64,000 bases of DNA from Calothrix membranacea FACHB-236 (GCF_014696315.1 NZ_JACJPX010000036.1:26451-90450); one strand, 5' to 3'; counted from the stretch's first letter, positions 9,172-18,633 are shown. Notes: generated by a model from the sequence alone, not told the origin. Made by a program: numbers and translations.

Positions 9172-9618
9172 ATGAGTCGTCTTCTTTATGAAAACTCAGT
9201 GTCATATAAAGGATATCTCATCATTCCATTTGTTTTTGGCAAAGCCGATAATTACGAAATTTATTCCTATAAACTATTGGCAGAAAATGGTCATAATAGC
9301 CAATTTCACAAAACAGAGAATCCAGCGGGAATCTATGGCAGTAGCATCAGTAATATCATTGATATTGCTCAAGAACATATTGACCAACATGCAGAGTTTA
9401 TCAGTAGCGGCGATAGTTTTAAATCTCGCTATATTTACCATCACAATTTAATTATTGTCTCTCAACAGGAGGGTAAATATTTTTACGACCACTACCCACC
9501 AGAGTTATTGAATAATATTGCAGCACCGAAATTATTCAATTCAGAATACGAATGTCTGAGTTGGATCAAACTAGGGCTGGATGGTCGATATACAAGGCAA
9601 AGAGTTAGACAACTTTAA
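9172..9618 (+). CDS. Conserved-looking hypothetical protein, 148 aa
   Basis: The open frame runs back to 9052, but ATG 9172 is preceded by AAAGGAGG (9159-9166), one of the best Shine-Dalgarno sequences in the window, so the protein starts MSRLLYENSVSYKGYLIIPF. It is a soluble alpha/beta protein rich in Tyr, Ile and His, with no signal peptide, membrane segment or recognised motif. It is monocistronic, with a terminator hairpin about 40 bp downstream. Function unknown. Confidence 0.65.
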   Translation: MSRLLYENSVSYKGYLIIPFVFGKADNYEIYSYKLLAENGHNSQFHKTENPAGIYGSSISNIIDIAQEHIDQHAEFISSGDSFKSRYIYHHNLIIVSQQEGKYFYDHYPPELLNNIAAPKLFNSEYECLSWIKLGLDGRYTRQRVRQL

Positions 9619-10135
9619 GATTCCTCTTCTAAAAAATAGGCAGTTGGATTTTGTGGGCATAGGGCATGGAAAAAGTTACCAATGCCCTATTTTCTATGTG
9701 CTAATACCAATTCACGAAATTATTGATACAACAGGTATCAAACTGTTTCTTTGTCATCGTACCTGGGAATGACTTCTCCTAACAAATAAGTATAATTTTA
9801 TATTCTTAATGAATATTAACTACCAATTTTTACGGAAGAAGCTGATATGAGATTTTGCTGATAGCCGTAAATTTACAGTGATTTAATCCCATAAAAGTTA
9901 AGAATATCGGTGTTTTATAGTCATAGATGAGAGTACAGATCTGACTATTTCCGTTTTTACTCGGTTCTCGACCATCGGTATATTTAGATTCAATGGAAAT
10001 AGACTTATCTTTGCGAGATTACAGGGAATTCTATTTGATGAACACCCAACCTTAGGTTGAAGTTCAAAACTTTAGGCGTGCAATTCTAAGCGCGATCGCA
10101 TAAAAGCTCTATACTGCTGAACGTCAGAATTCACC
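9619..10135. other. Intergenic; terminator plus kinase leader
   Basis: It holds the terminator at 9659-9694. The rest is AT-rich with no credible gene and probably contains the promoter of the kinase module. One HIP1-type GCGATCGC lies at about 10092-10099. Confidence 0.5.
9659..9694 (+). terminator. Intrinsic terminator of the 148-aa gene
   Basis: ATAGGGCAT (9659-9667) pairs with ATGCCCTAT (9682-9690) and is followed by TTTC. The loop is 14 nt. Confidence 0.6.
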
Positions 10136-12376
10136 ATGAACCAACAATTCTCATCTGATAACCCCCAGGCAACTTTGGGAGCGGACATTAATATGATTGG
10201 GTGTAATCTGACAGATATCGCTTCATGCGAGAACACAACATATTTGCAGCAGGCTATTGATTATAGTCCTGTGGCGATGGTTATATTAAATCGGGAAATG
10301 CGCTATTTGGCGCTGAATCGCAAATGGTTAGAAAACTATCAAATTACCGATAATGTAATTGGACTCAGCCACTACGAAGTATTTCCTGATATCCCTGAAG
10401 AATGGAAGCAGATTCATCAACAATGTTTAGCAGGAGCGATCGCACAACGAGATGAAGACCGCTATCTACGTGCTGATGGTTCTATTGAGTGGGTAAGCTG
10501 GTTAATACGTCCTTGGTATCAGGCTAAGGGTGAAATCGGTGGGCTGGTAATGTTTAGTGAGAACATCACACAGCGTAAACAAGCTGAAGAAGACCTACGT
10601 GCCAGAAATTTGCTGTTGCGTTCTATTTTAGAAAGTACACCAGACTTTATTGTTGTTAAAGATTGCCAAGGTCGTCATGTTGCCCTCAACTCCAATTTAG
10701 CTAAATTCTTGGGTAAGCCCATTAACGAGATTATTGGCAAAGACGATACTGAAGTATTACCCCTGGATGTAGCCAAGGAAATCATGGCGAAAGACCGCCA
10801 GATTTTGGCAACAGGAATGGTAGAGACTTACGAGGAAGAAGTATCTACTAATGAATTTGGAGGAATTTTTCTGACCACAAAAGCTCCTTGGCGTGATGCT
10901 GAAGGCAAAATTCTGGGGATTATTGGTACAACAAGAAACATTACTGAACGCAAACAAGCTGAAATCGCCCTAGCCAAAGCTAAAGAAGCCGCAGAAGCAG
11001 CAAGCTATGCTAAAAGCGAATTCCTCGCCAATATGAGCCATGAATTGCGGACTCCCCTCAACGGAATCTTAGGCTATGCCCAAATTCTGCAACGTTCCCA
11101 ACACTTAGATGAAAAAGAGCGATCGCGTATTGATGTGATTTATCAGTGCGGTTCACATTTGCTGACTTTAATTAATGACATTCTGGATCTGTCAAAAATT
11201 GAAGCCCAGAAATTGGAGCTGATGCCGACTGATTTCCACTTACCAGCATTTTTGCAAGGTGTGGCAGAAATGTGTCGCATCCGCGCCGAACTCAAAAATA
11301 TTAACTTTCAATATCAATTGGCTGCGGAATTACCTATTGGAATCCATGCCGATGAAAAACGCTTACGGCAAGTGTTAATTAATCTTTTGAGCAACGCCAT
11401 CAAATTTACCGATACAGGTAGCGTGACTTTGACCGTTAGCTATGCCTCAGAAGGAAAAATTCGCTTTCAAGTCCGTGATACTGGTATGGGTATCCCTCAA
11501 GAAAAACTCCAAGTCATTTTTCAACCTTTTGAACAAGTAGGAAATCATCGACAACAAACTGAGGGTACTGGATTAGGATTGGCAATTAGTCAAAAAATTG
11601 TCGAATTGATGGAAAGCAATATTGAGGTTCAAAGTCAAGTCAATGTTGGTAGTATTTTCTGGTTTGATGTTAACTTACCTGAAGCTGATGAGTGGGTCAA
11701 AACATCTCAAGCCGATCACAAAGGACAAATTATTGGTATTAAAAACTGCCGTCCTAAAATTCTGATTGTGGATGACAAATGGGCAAATCGCTCAGTCATT
11801 AACAATTTACTCAGTCCCATTGGCTTTGAGGTAGCCGAAGCAGTCAATGGACAAGAGGGATGGCTGAAACTCTGGACATTTCAACCAGATATTGTCCTGA
11901 CTGACTTATTGATGCCAGAAATAGATGGCTTTACCCTGATCAAGCGCATTCGTAAATCAGAAACATTCAAAAATATTGTGATTATTGTCTCATCAGCAAG
12001 TGTATTTGAAAGTGATCAACATCGCAGCTTAGAAGTAGGTGGAAATGATTTTTTACCCAAACCAGTACAGGCTACTGTTCTTTTGCAAAAATTGCAGAAA
12101 CATCTGCATCTAGAGTGGCTTTATGAAGAGCAGAAAAATATACATCAGCGAGAGCTAGATCATACTGAGTTAATTGCTCCACCCATAGCCGAAATAGAAA
12201 CTCTGTACAAGTTGGTAATGAAAGGTAATTTTAAGGGAATTATTAAACAAGCAGCCTTAATTCAACAAATGGATGTAAACTACATTCCCTTTGCCAAAAA
12301 GCTGCATGAACTAGCAAAAGGATATCAAGACCAAGATATCCTGACACTCATTCAATCTTATAAGTCAAAGCTTTGA
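10136..12376 (+). CDS. Hybrid sensor histidine kinase PAS-PAS-HisKA-HATPase-REC
   Basis: A 746-aa cytoplasmic protein. PAS domains lie at about 35-150 and 160-285. HisKA follows with [17 protein letters not shown] (phospho-acceptor H302), then HATPase_c with NLLSNAIKF, DTGMGI and GTGLGLAI. A receiver spans about 540-660 with phospho-acceptor D590 (VLTDLLMPEIDG). A C-terminal segment of about 65 residues starts APPIAEIETLYKLVMKGN and is shared with the CHASE2 kinase at 49118. No membrane segment is seen, so the signal is intracellular. It pairs with the REC-HK gene 62 bp downstream. No Shine-Dalgarno is evident before ATG 10136. Confidence 0.92.
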   Translation: MNQQFSSDNPQATLGADINMIGCNLTDIASCENTTYLQQAIDYSPVAMVILNREMRYLALNRKWLENYQITDNVIGLSHYEVFPDIPEEWKQIHQQCLAGAIAQRDEDRYLRADGSIEWVSWLIRPWYQAKGEIGGLVMFSENITQRKQAEEDLRARNLLLRSILESTPDFIVVKDCQGRHVALNSNLAKFLGKPINEIIGKDDTEVLPLDVAKEIMAKDRQILATGMVETYEEEVSTNEFGGIFLTTKAPWRDAEGKILGIIGTTRNITERKQAEIALAKAKEAAEAASYAKSEFLANMSHELRTPLNGILGYAQILQRSQHLDEKERSRIDVIYQCGSHLLTLINDILDLSKIEAQKLELMPTDFHLPAFLQGVAEMCRIRAELKNINFQYQLAAELPIGIHADEKRLRQVLINLLSNAIKFTDTGSVTLTVSYASEGKIRFQVRDTGMGIPQEKLQVIFQPFEQVGNHRQQTEGTGLGLAISQKIVELMESNIEVQSQVNVGSIFWFDVNLPEADEWVKTSQADHKGQIIGIKNCRPKILIVDDKWANRSVINNLLSPIGFEVAEAVNGQEGWLKLWTFQPDIVLTDLLMPEIDGFTLIKRIRKSETFKNIVIIVSSASVFESDQHRSLEVGGNDFLPKPVQATVLLQKLQKHLHLEWLYEEQKNIHQRELDHTELIAPPIAEIETLYKLVMKGNFKGIIKQAALIQQMDVNYIPFAKKLHELAKGYQDQDILTLIQSYKSKL

Positions 12377-12384
12377 CAAACACC

Positions 12385-12410
12385 AAAAGACAGGATTAAT
12401 CCTGCCTTTT
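12385..12410 (+). terminator. Inverted repeat between the two kinase genes (attenuator or terminator)
   Basis: AAAAG and CTTTT (12385-12389, 12406-12410) flank the perfect palindrome CAGGATTAATCCTG (12391-12404) with a single A/C mismatch. It ends in TTTT. In this position it could reduce readthrough into the second gene. Confidence 0.45.
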
Positions 12411-12438
12411 CTGGGTTTCCACACGTCTGAGAGGTTGT

Positions 12439-13767
12439 ATGACTCTGGTAAGTGAACAAACGGCGACAGTTTTAATTGTTGATGATAATTCTGCGAATTT
12501 AGGTGTCTTATCTGATGCTCTGGATCAAGTTGGCTTAGAAGTATGTATAGCGAAATCTGGCAAAATAGCTTTAGAAAGGATTAAATATGTGATCCCAGAT
12601 TTGATTTTACTGGACATCATGATGCCAGAAATGGATGGCTTTGAAACCTGTAATCATTTAAAAGCTAATCCTGTTACTAAAGATATTCCAGTCATCTTTA
12701 TGACTGCATTCTCTGATACAGCTAACAAAGTCAAAGGTTTTGAAGTTGGGGCTGTAGATTATATTACTAAACCATTCCAACAGCAAGAAGTTTTATCAAG
12801 GGTTAAATTGCACCTCAAATTACATGATTTATCAGCAAAGCTAGAGCAAAAAAACGCTTTATTGGAACAAAAAGTTGCAGAAGTTAGCCTTGCATATCAA
12901 GACCTACAAGAAATGCAACTTAAGTTAATTCAAAGTGAAAAATTATCTAGCTTAGGACAGATGGTTGCTGGTATTGCCCATGAAATTAATAATCCAGTAA
13001 ATTTCATTTATGGCAATCTCATTCATGCCAATGAATATACTCAAGAAGTACTAAATCTCTTACACCTTTATCAAGAAGAATATCCCAGCCCCACACCTCG
13101 CATTCAAACAGGACTCGCTGAGATTGACCTAGATTTTATTCAAGAAGATTTATTAAAGCTGCTCAAATCAATGAATATTGGTGCAAAACGTATTCGCGAT
13201 ATTGTGCAGTCTATGCGGATTTTCTCTCGTGTTGATGAAGCCAACATGAATGCAGTAAATATTCATGAGGGTATTGATAGCACACTGATAATTTTGAATT
13301 ATCGCTTCAAGCCCAAACCAGATTGTCCCGGAATTGAATTGCTCAAAGATTACAGTCAATTGCCACTTATTGATTGTTATGCTGGGCAACTTAATCAAGT
13401 ATTTATGAATATTATTGCCAATGCTATCGATGCTTTAGATGAATATAATCAACAGCGTTCATTTGCAGAAATACAGCAGCAACCAAGCCGCATAGAAATT
13501 CGGACTACGATGATTGGTAAGGAATGGGTAGCTATTCACATTGCAGATAACGGCCCAGGTATGAGTGAAGAAGTGAAAGCAAAGCTATTTGAACCATTTT
13601 TTACAACTAAATCTTCTGGTAAAGGAACTGGATTAGGATTATCAATAAGTCACCAGATTATTGTAGAAAAACATGGTGGAAATCTCTCTTGCCAATCCAT
13701 ACCTGGACAGGGAACAGAATTTGTAATTCAAATTCCCATTCATCAAAAACTTAGCCGAGTGGCTTAA
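12439..13767 (+). CDS. Response regulator-histidine kinase (REC-HisKA-HATPase)
   Basis: A 442-aa protein with an N-terminal receiver (about 8-125, phospho-acceptor D59 in [13 protein letters not shown]). A coiled coil (about 130-165) precedes a kinase core with [12 protein letters not shown] (H181), an N box ([12 protein letters not shown]), DNGPGMS and GTGLGLSI. It has no input domain besides the receiver, so it probably takes its signal from another kinase, most simply the hybrid kinase upstream. The output regulator is not encoded here. Its paralogue at 51904 has the same architecture. Confidence 0.9.
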   Translation: MTLVSEQTATVLIVDDNSANLGVLSDALDQVGLEVCIAKSGKIALERIKYVIPDLILLDIMMPEMDGFETCNHLKANPVTKDIPVIFMTAFSDTANKVKGFEVGAVDYITKPFQQQEVLSRVKLHLKLHDLSAKLEQKNALLEQKVAEVSLAYQDLQEMQLKLIQSEKLSSLGQMVAGIAHEINNPVNFIYGNLIHANEYTQEVLNLLHLYQEEYPSPTPRIQTGLAEIDLDFIQEDLLKLLKSMNIGAKRIRDIVQSMRIFSRVDEANMNAVNIHEGIDSTLIILNYRFKPKPDCPGIELLKDYSQLPLIDCYAGQLNQVFMNIIANAIDALDEYNQQRSFAEIQQQPSRIEIRTTMIGKEWVAIHIADNGPGMSEEVKAKLFEPFFTTKSSGKGTGLGLSISHQIIVEKHGGNLSCQSIPGQGTEFVIQIPIHQKLSRVA

Positions 13768-13790
13768 TCGTCAAGAGTCAATTCTTGTAG

Positions 13791-13828
13791 AGACGCGATT
13801 AATCGCGTCTGTATTTAAAAAGTTTTTT
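13791..13828 (+). terminator. Palindromic repeat acting as probable terminator
   Basis: AGACGCGATTAATCGCGTCT (13791-13810) is a perfect 20-bp palindrome, followed by GTATTTAAAAAGTTTTTT. Related copies lie at 27905, 36295 and 41593, so a dispersed repeat appears to have been recruited as a terminator for the kinase pair. Confidence 0.6.
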
Positions 13829-13908
13829 ATTTGTCATTGGGTAATTGGTAATGGGGATTTTTTATTACTCCTGTACTTCCTTATCCCCAGTCCCCAATCC
13901 CTAAGCAG

Positions 13909-15420
13909 CTAAGGCAACCAAAAGTTCGGTAGGATAGATTCGCTCAATTGACGGACTGTTTGGTTGAGCGATCGCGCCGCTTGTATGTGGGGTTCATCTG
14001 CTTCTACTGGTAAAATCTTAGCTGGCTGACCTGCGCCTAAATAGGAGATTACTGAATTCGCTGCTGCTAAACCAGTAACGTAAGCTTTTTCCTGCGACCA
14101 TGAACCATGAGGGGTGACAATCCAATCACCACTCATAAACACATTTGCAAAACTAGTTGTAGCTGGCAACATATAGCGATAACTCCCTGGTGCAAAATGA
14201 GTCACCGCATTTGGCAGGCGAATTACACTTCTATCAATCACCTTTGCTTCTCGAAAGGCTGGTATACAAGTTGTTAAATAACGCTGAACGATAGGCACAA
14301 TTTCCTCATCACTTAAATTGAGGAATTGATTGGCATGATAAAAATCAGCTTCGATTACTGTTCCTGTTTCATTTTTATATTCATCATGGATGGCGTTTAA
14401 ATCAAAAAATGTCCATCCTATAGTTGTATCAAACCCAAAACAGGCATTAGAAGGGCGGGGAATATCAATTTTGCGGTCAAACCATAAGCGAGTAGCTAAA
14501 ACATCTATTGCCCCTAAATTATTTAAATTACGAAATTCTTCTCGATTTTGTAAGCTGGGGCTATTAGCAACTATTTTCTTCATCCCAGTAATGCCAACAG
14601 CAAAAATAACAGCATCGGCATCAAAAACTTCATCACCACAAACTACACCTGTGGCTCGATTATTACTATCTACAATTACATCTGTAACACGTTTTTGAGA
14701 TAATACTTTTGCACCATATTTTTCAATAAGTTCTACCCAAGGACGGAATATTTTTTCCCCAACAGTTCCTCGACACCAAACTACATCAAAATCTGCTTGA
14801 TGTGCCAAAATAAAAAAGTACAACATTCCTAATGTAGCGGCGGCAGAACATTGTTCACCAGGGGCAAACAAGCCTACCAATAACATTGGTTCAAAAGCTT
14901 CCTTATAAAGTCGTGCTGAAACCCCAAAGTCTTTGAATAATTCCCTGGCGGTGACAAAATCATAACGTCGCCAAGCATCAGGGGAATTATCAAAATCAAC
15001 TACAGCATAAAGTAAAGGTAAGGCACTCAAACGGTCAATTAATGGTAGCCGTTGAAATTTAGTGTAAAGAAAAGTTCCTAAAGGAGTGGGTAGCCTTGGT
15101 AAGTTTTGAAAAATCGGTGATTCTACTTCTAATCCTGCAGGAGAATATTGAGCAGAACGAGTCCAAGTTGTAAAAGGATTAATTCCTAATTCATTGATGA
15201 GGGCAAAAATATTTCTGTAAGGATACCAAAAGCCATGTATACCCGCCTCTACAGAACGTCCGGCGGCTGTTTTCCAACCTGCAACCAATCCCCCAGGATA
15301 AGGCCCAGCTTCTAGAAGCGTTACATCATATCCTTGTTTTGCCAGATGGTAGGTAGCCCCTAAACCAGCCCAACCTGCACCTACAACAACTACCCGTTTT
15401 TGTTGTGACTCTGCTTTCAT
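13909..15420 (-). CDS. FAD-dependent amine oxidase/carotenoid desaturase-like protein
   Basis: A 503-aa flavoprotein. The N-terminal dinucleotide-binding motif VVVVGAGWAGLGATYHLAKQ (about 10-29) is followed by LLEAGPYPGGL. The C-terminal FAD segment is VFMSGDWIVTPHGSWSQEKAY. The layout matches the phytoene/zeta-carotene desaturase and amine oxidase superfamily. The substrate cannot be read from sequence; a carotenoid or other isoprenoid is a reasonable inference. It is monocistronic, starts at ATG 15418-15420 and is convergent with the kinase pair. Confidence 0.75.
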   Translation of the reverse strand: MKAESQQKRVVVVGAGWAGLGATYHLAKQGYDVTLLEAGPYPGGLVAGWKTAAGRSVEAGIHGFWYPYRNIFALINELGINPFTTWTRSAQYSPAGLEVESPIFQNLPRLPTPLGTFLYTKFQRLPLIDRLSALPLLYAVVDFDNSPDAWRRYDFVTARELFKDFGVSARLYKEAFEPMLLVGLFAPGEQCSAAATLGMLYFFILAHQADFDVVWCRGTVGEKIFRPWVELIEKYGAKVLSQKRVTDVIVDSNNRATGVVCGDEVFDADAVIFAVGITGMKKIVANSPSLQNREEFRNLNNLGAIDVLATRLWFDRKIDIPRPSNACFGFDTTIGWTFFDLNAIHDEYKNETGTVIEADFYHANQFLNLSDEEIVPIVQRYLTTCIPAFREAKVIDRSVIRLPNAVTHFAPGSYRYMLPATTSFANVFMSGDWIVTPHGSWSQEKAYVTGLAAANSVISYLGAGQPAKILPVEADEPHIQAARSLNQTVRQLSESILPNFWLP

Positions 15421-15731
15421 TGCAGACTAGCCTCCGATTATTGCTATCTATAATTAAATTTAAAGTATCTGTAAACCGATGCTAACATTTCATCGTAAAA
15501 TTACTGACGAATGCCAATAAGACTAGCCTATAGTAGCCATAAAAATTAGATTATTAGCACAAGTTTTACCCTAAACAACCGCGATTTTAATGAATTATTA
15601 AATCAGGAAGTATTTTGATAATTATTTTATGTATTTTCAATGAATTAATCTCGATAAAATAGCACTTGCACTTAATAGTTGGTTAAGAGTATAACAGAAA
15701 AAATAGCTAGCTATTAATTAAGAATCTTCTT
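15421..15731. other. Divergent intergenic region
   Basis: It separates the divergent FAD oxidoreductase and methyltransferase genes and should hold both promoters. It is AT-rich, with no repeat or further gene recognised. Confidence 0.4.
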
Positions 15732-16634
15732 ATGACTCAATTAGAAAAATCTAGAAATAGCCTGAGTGACTTTCAGTTGCGGGATGGTATTTATTTTCCG
15801 CAGAACTATGAACATTTAAATAGTACTGAACACAAACAAAAATGGGATGAAATTGGTAAGACTTATTATGGTTCTCAAAAAATTGAGCAGCTTCCCGAAA
15901 CATCAGCTATTAAACAAGATTACACTTTGCTAGGTGGCAAACCAGGCGGCACATGGAATAAATTTCCTGTGAATAAGTCTGTAGATTCTATTCTAGAAAT
16001 TGGTTGTGGTTACGGACGCGCTCCATTGCATCTTTCAAAGGATAAAAATCTGAGATGCCAAAAATATTATGCTATTGATATCTCCGAACCTTTACTTAGA
16101 AGATTAATTAAAGTAAAACAAGAATACGATTTTTTTCCTGGGGCTGAATTTAATATAATTTGTAACTCAGCAGAAATCTTACCTTTGGAAGATAACTCTA
16201 TAGATTTAGTAATTTCTAATTGTGTTTTTATGCATATACCAGACGCACAATTAAGAAACTTATTAGCTGAGATATTTCGGATACTTAAACCAGGCGGTAG
16301 CTTTGTATTTAATCATTCTTTTCACAACAAAGCTTGCCCATCTCATATTATCCATAACTTCATTAGAAACCTTAACATATTTAGCAAAAATCCTATCTAT
16401 CTCAAGCAATATTCAGCCCGAGAAGTAGAAGAAATGTTAAATAATGCTGGTATCAAAGCAAAATGTCCGCAATATACAGTGGAAGCAACAACAGAATATG
16501 CAATTTTGCCGGAAACTATCAAAGGTATTGCATTACCATTTGCAAAAGCAATTAATAGAAGCTTGAAGCCTTCAGATGCTTGGAAAGAAACTTTAGCTTA
16601 TGGTTTTAGTGCTTACAGCACTCCACTTGAATAG
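15732..16634 (+). CDS. Class I SAM-dependent methyltransferase
   Basis: A 300-aa protein with a Methyltransf_11-type core. Motif I is ILEIGCGYGRAPLHL (about 87-101), motif II YYAIDISEPLL, motif IV IDLVISNCVFMHI and motif post-I LKPGGSFVFNHSF. The first 80 residues are an extra lid or substrate domain. The acceptor is unknown; such proteins modify lipids, sugars or secondary metabolites. It has its own strong terminator directly downstream, so it is monocistronic. Confidence 0.8.
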   Translation: MTQLEKSRNSLSDFQLRDGIYFPQNYEHLNSTEHKQKWDEIGKTYYGSQKIEQLPETSAIKQDYTLLGGKPGGTWNKFPVNKSVDSILEIGCGYGRAPLHLSKDKNLRCQKYYAIDISEPLLRRLIKVKQEYDFFPGAEFNIICNSAEILPLEDNSIDLVISNCVFMHIPDAQLRNLLAEIFRILKPGGSFVFNHSFHNKACPSHIIHNFIRNLNIFSKNPIYLKQYSAREVEEMLNNAGIKAKCPQYTVEATTEYAILPETIKGIALPFAKAINRSLKPSDAWKETLAYGFSAYSTPLE

Positions 16635-16660
16635 TAAATAAAATATTTTTTACTTATTTA

Positions 16661-16695
16661 GAAACCACTGTTAAACAGTGGTTTCTTTTTTATTT
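16661..16695 (+). terminator. Rho-independent terminator of the methyltransferase
   Basis: GAAACCACTGTT (16661-16672) pairs with AACAGTGGTTTC (16674-16685) and is followed directly by TTTTTTATTT. This is a textbook terminator and one of the clearest in the window. Confidence 0.9.
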
Positions 16696-16817
16696 AGGCG
16701 CTCAAGGTTCAAAGGCTAAAATCCAAAAACTATTGGGTATAATCTTGAATTATTTGTCCCCCTTCCCCCTTGTATTAAAACTGCCTTTATTGAAATAGAT
16801 ATTATTTATGCAAATTC

Positions 16818-17201
16818 TCAAATTGCAATGGTAGAAAAGCGATGCTCTAGACGAGTTAGACGTTCTGAGTAATTTTTGATTACTTGTAGGGCAAATAAAG
16901 GCGTTTCTTGAACTGCGAAAATAAATCTTTGTTCATTAAGAAAAGCAAGCTGACAATTGGTTTTAGCAATAGCTGTATAAGTTCTATTTTTGATTCCTAC
17001 AAGTACACCGATACCAAAAACTTCTCCTCCTTGAATTGTTTCTATAACTTTGTTATTGATGAATATCTCAACCTCTCCTGCTATGATGCCATACATAAAA
17101 TCTCCCGCTTGTCCCTCTTCAAATATGACTTGTCCTGCTGAAAAGACTTGAGGATCTAGTTGTTTTTGGAAGATGCTGATTGTTTGTACAGGACTTAACA
17201 T
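16818..17201 (-). CDS. Stand-alone cyclic nucleotide-binding domain protein
   Basis: A 127-aa protein made of one CRP/FNR-type cNMP-binding fold: VFSAGQVIFEEGQAGDFMYGIIAGEVEIF, then IQGGEVFGIGVLVG and RTYTAIAKTNCQLAFLN. There is no DNA-binding domain after the fold. The phosphate-binding cassette lacks the canonical RxA arginine pattern of cAMP receptors, so it may bind no nucleotide and act as an interaction module. TAGGAG (complement of 17209-17214) sits about 7 nt before ATG 17201. It stands alone between terminators. Confidence 0.8.
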   Translation of the reverse strand: MLSPVQTISIFQKQLDPQVFSAGQVIFEEGQAGDFMYGIIAGEVEIFINNKVIETIQGGEVFGIGVLVGIKNRTYTAIAKTNCQLAFLNEQRFIFAVQETPLFALQVIKNYSERLTRLEHRFSTIAI

Positions 17202-17264
17202 GAAAAAACTCCTAATGCTCTATTTTTAGGCCTATTTGTGGCATTGTAATTCTAGCTATCACAA

Positions 17265-17450
17265 ATGTATAGCAAGCAATACCCAATTAAGCACAATAAT
17301 CTGACAGATGCAATAATAAAACTATACCCAAGAGGTATTGTAAGAAGATACCCTTCATGGTCTTTTCAAACTATTTATGTACAAGAGACAGGGCGGACAA
17401 CAAAAATCAGGAAGGTAGTTGATAAATCTTGGCTATTAACTGATGGTTAA
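17265..17450 (+). CDS. Possible small protein, 61 aa
   Basis: The frame starts ATG and its C-terminal half (YPRGIVRRYPSWSFQTIYVQ and beyond) has a protein-like mix with Trp, Tyr and Arg. There is no good Shine-Dalgarno and no recognised motif. It could equally be a decayed gene fragment. Confidence 0.25.
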   Translation: MYSKQYPIKHNNLTDAIIKLYPRGIVRRYPSWSFQTIYVQETGRTTKIRKVVDKSWLLTDG

Positions 17451-17540
17451 GTATTCTCTAGACAGTGGCTCCTACTATCAATTCCACAGCAAATGCACAA
17501 GAATATCTCTTCTTTCAGTTATGAAAAATATCCGTTGTGG

Positions 17541-17561
17541 CAGTCAACAGTCAACAGTCAA
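17541..17561. repeat. STRR, 3 copies of CAGTCAA
   Basis: Three exact tandem heptamers. Confidence 0.8.
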
Positions 17562-17580
17562 CGAATTTTGATGCGATATT

Positions 17581-17604
17581 TCACAAATCATTTAGGACTC
17601 CTAT
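17581..17604. repeat. Terminus of the ATAGGA(A/T)TCC repeat family
   Basis: The reverse complement ATAGGAGTCCTAAATGATTT... is a divergent match to the 461/18086 termini. Confidence 0.35.
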
Positions 17605-17727
17605 ATGACTCTGGTTTTCAGACACAAAGATTAATAGCTAGAGAAATTTTTTGTCTGTAAGAGGGAGTGCAATTTATCAATTTGTCCGTTATCTTCAAAT
17701 ATAGAGTTTAATACAAATTAATGGACA

Positions 17728-17919
17728 ATGGATGACTCAATATTTATTATATTTCTTTCCTTTGGGTTTCTTTGGCTAGTAATGGGAGTTGTTGGTTGGA
17801 TTGCTTTTCTAAAATCTGAAGGTGAAGAGATTAAGTTTGGTAAGTGGGGACTGGTAGTTGCTATCCCCATCCTCATACCAATAATTATTACCTTAATTAT
17901 TGGTGTGCTTTACCACTAA
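17728..17919 (+). CDS. Small two-helix membrane protein, 63 aa
   Basis: The frame encodes two hydrophobic helices (about residues 4-27 and 41-61) joined by a charged loop, LKSEGEEIKFGKWG. This topology and loop composition are typical of real small membrane proteins. There is no known family. ATG 17728 lacks a strong Shine-Dalgarno. Confidence 0.5.
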   Translation: MDDSIFIIFLSFGFLWLVMGVVGWIAFLKSEGEEIKFGKWGLVVAIPILIPIIITLIIGVLYH

Positions 17920-18085
17920 TTGAAGCATTAATTATTAAGTAGCATTTAGAAGTAGGGTGCGTTAGCCTACGGCATCAAGCAGCATGTGTGAATTGGTAGT
18001 TTATTGCTGAATTTTGATAATTTCTTAGTACAGAGTGTACTTAACGTCAGGACTGAAGTCCGGATTACGAAATAGTTTACATATT

Positions 18086-18109
18086 ATAGGAATCCGATTT
18101 GATTTCTAA
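18086..18109. repeat. Terminus of the ATAGGA(A/T)TCC repeat family
   Basis: ATAGGAATCCGATTTGATTT followed by C/T/A-rich bases is almost identical to the reverse complement of 554-577. A similar direct copy lies at 18634-18657, so both flank the 153-aa gene. Confidence 0.5.
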
Positions 18110-18126
18110 AAAAATCTCAGGGCACT

Positions 18127-18153
18127 GATGCGTTACGCTATCGCTAACGCATC
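18127..18153. repeat. Palindromic repeat at the 3' edge of the 153-aa gene
   Basis: GATGCGTTA (18127-18135) and TAACGCATC (18145-18153) form a perfect 9-bp stem around CGCTATCGC. The next three bases (18154-18156) are the stop codon of the minus-strand gene, so the repeat abuts or supplies the gene end. It may act as a terminator hairpin. Confidence 0.6.
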
Positions 18154-18615
18154 CTACGTCAACGGAGATTGTTGTTGTAAATAAAGCTGATCACAATACA
18201 TTGCCCAAGCGAGACCAAACAAGCCGCTTAAAGAACCTGCGATCGCAGCTATCATACCCCATCCCAGTGGCCCAGTCCACTGAGTAATCTCTTTCAGAAC
18301 TGCTGTACTGGCTTTGCTGACAACATAAGCTGTCCCTGCGGCTGCAACTGTGACTAATCCTAATTCTGCCAAAATATCGATCAGTTCTTTTTGAGATAAA
18401 TCCTCTGAAAAATAAATTTTCCAGATGTTGGTGTACATCAAAATATCAGAAGCAGTTAACAGAATTTGTTTAGGAAGTTCTCCGCCTGGAGTTGGCGTTG
18501 CTGAGGCTGTACCACTACCAACAGCATAAGTAGCGATCGCTAAAGCGGTGTCTAATCTTTTTTTGCCTAGACTACTCACAGACTTGTCTCCATAATTATC
18601 TAAGTACGCTGCCAC
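18154..18615 (-). CDS. Hypothetical membrane protein, 153 aa
   Basis: Two or three hydrophobic stretches can be seen (about 86-103, 118-142), preceded by a polar N-terminal half with a Ser/Thr/Pro/Gly linker. The C-terminal helix WGMIAAIAGSLSGLFGLAWA is followed by a short polar tail. The only full-length start is GTG 18615; no Shine-Dalgarno is visible, so the start is uncertain. The stop codon lies at the edge of a palindromic repeat. Family unknown. Confidence 0.55.
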   Translation of the reverse strand: MAAYLDNYGDKSVSSLGKKRLDTALAIATYAVGSGTASATPTPGGELPKQILLTASDILMYTNIWKIYFSEDLSQKELIDILAELGLVTVAAAGTAYVVSKASTAVLKEITQWTGPLGWGMIAAIAGSLSGLFGLAWAMYCDQLYLQQQSPLT

Positions 18616-18633
18616 TGTGGGAGTAAATATAAT

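Larger units (their letters stand above)
17202..17727. other. Intergenic with one doubtful small frame and an STRR
   Basis: It contains the doubtful frame 17265-17450, the short STRR at 17541-17561 and a MITE terminus (17581-17604). Confidence 0.4.
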
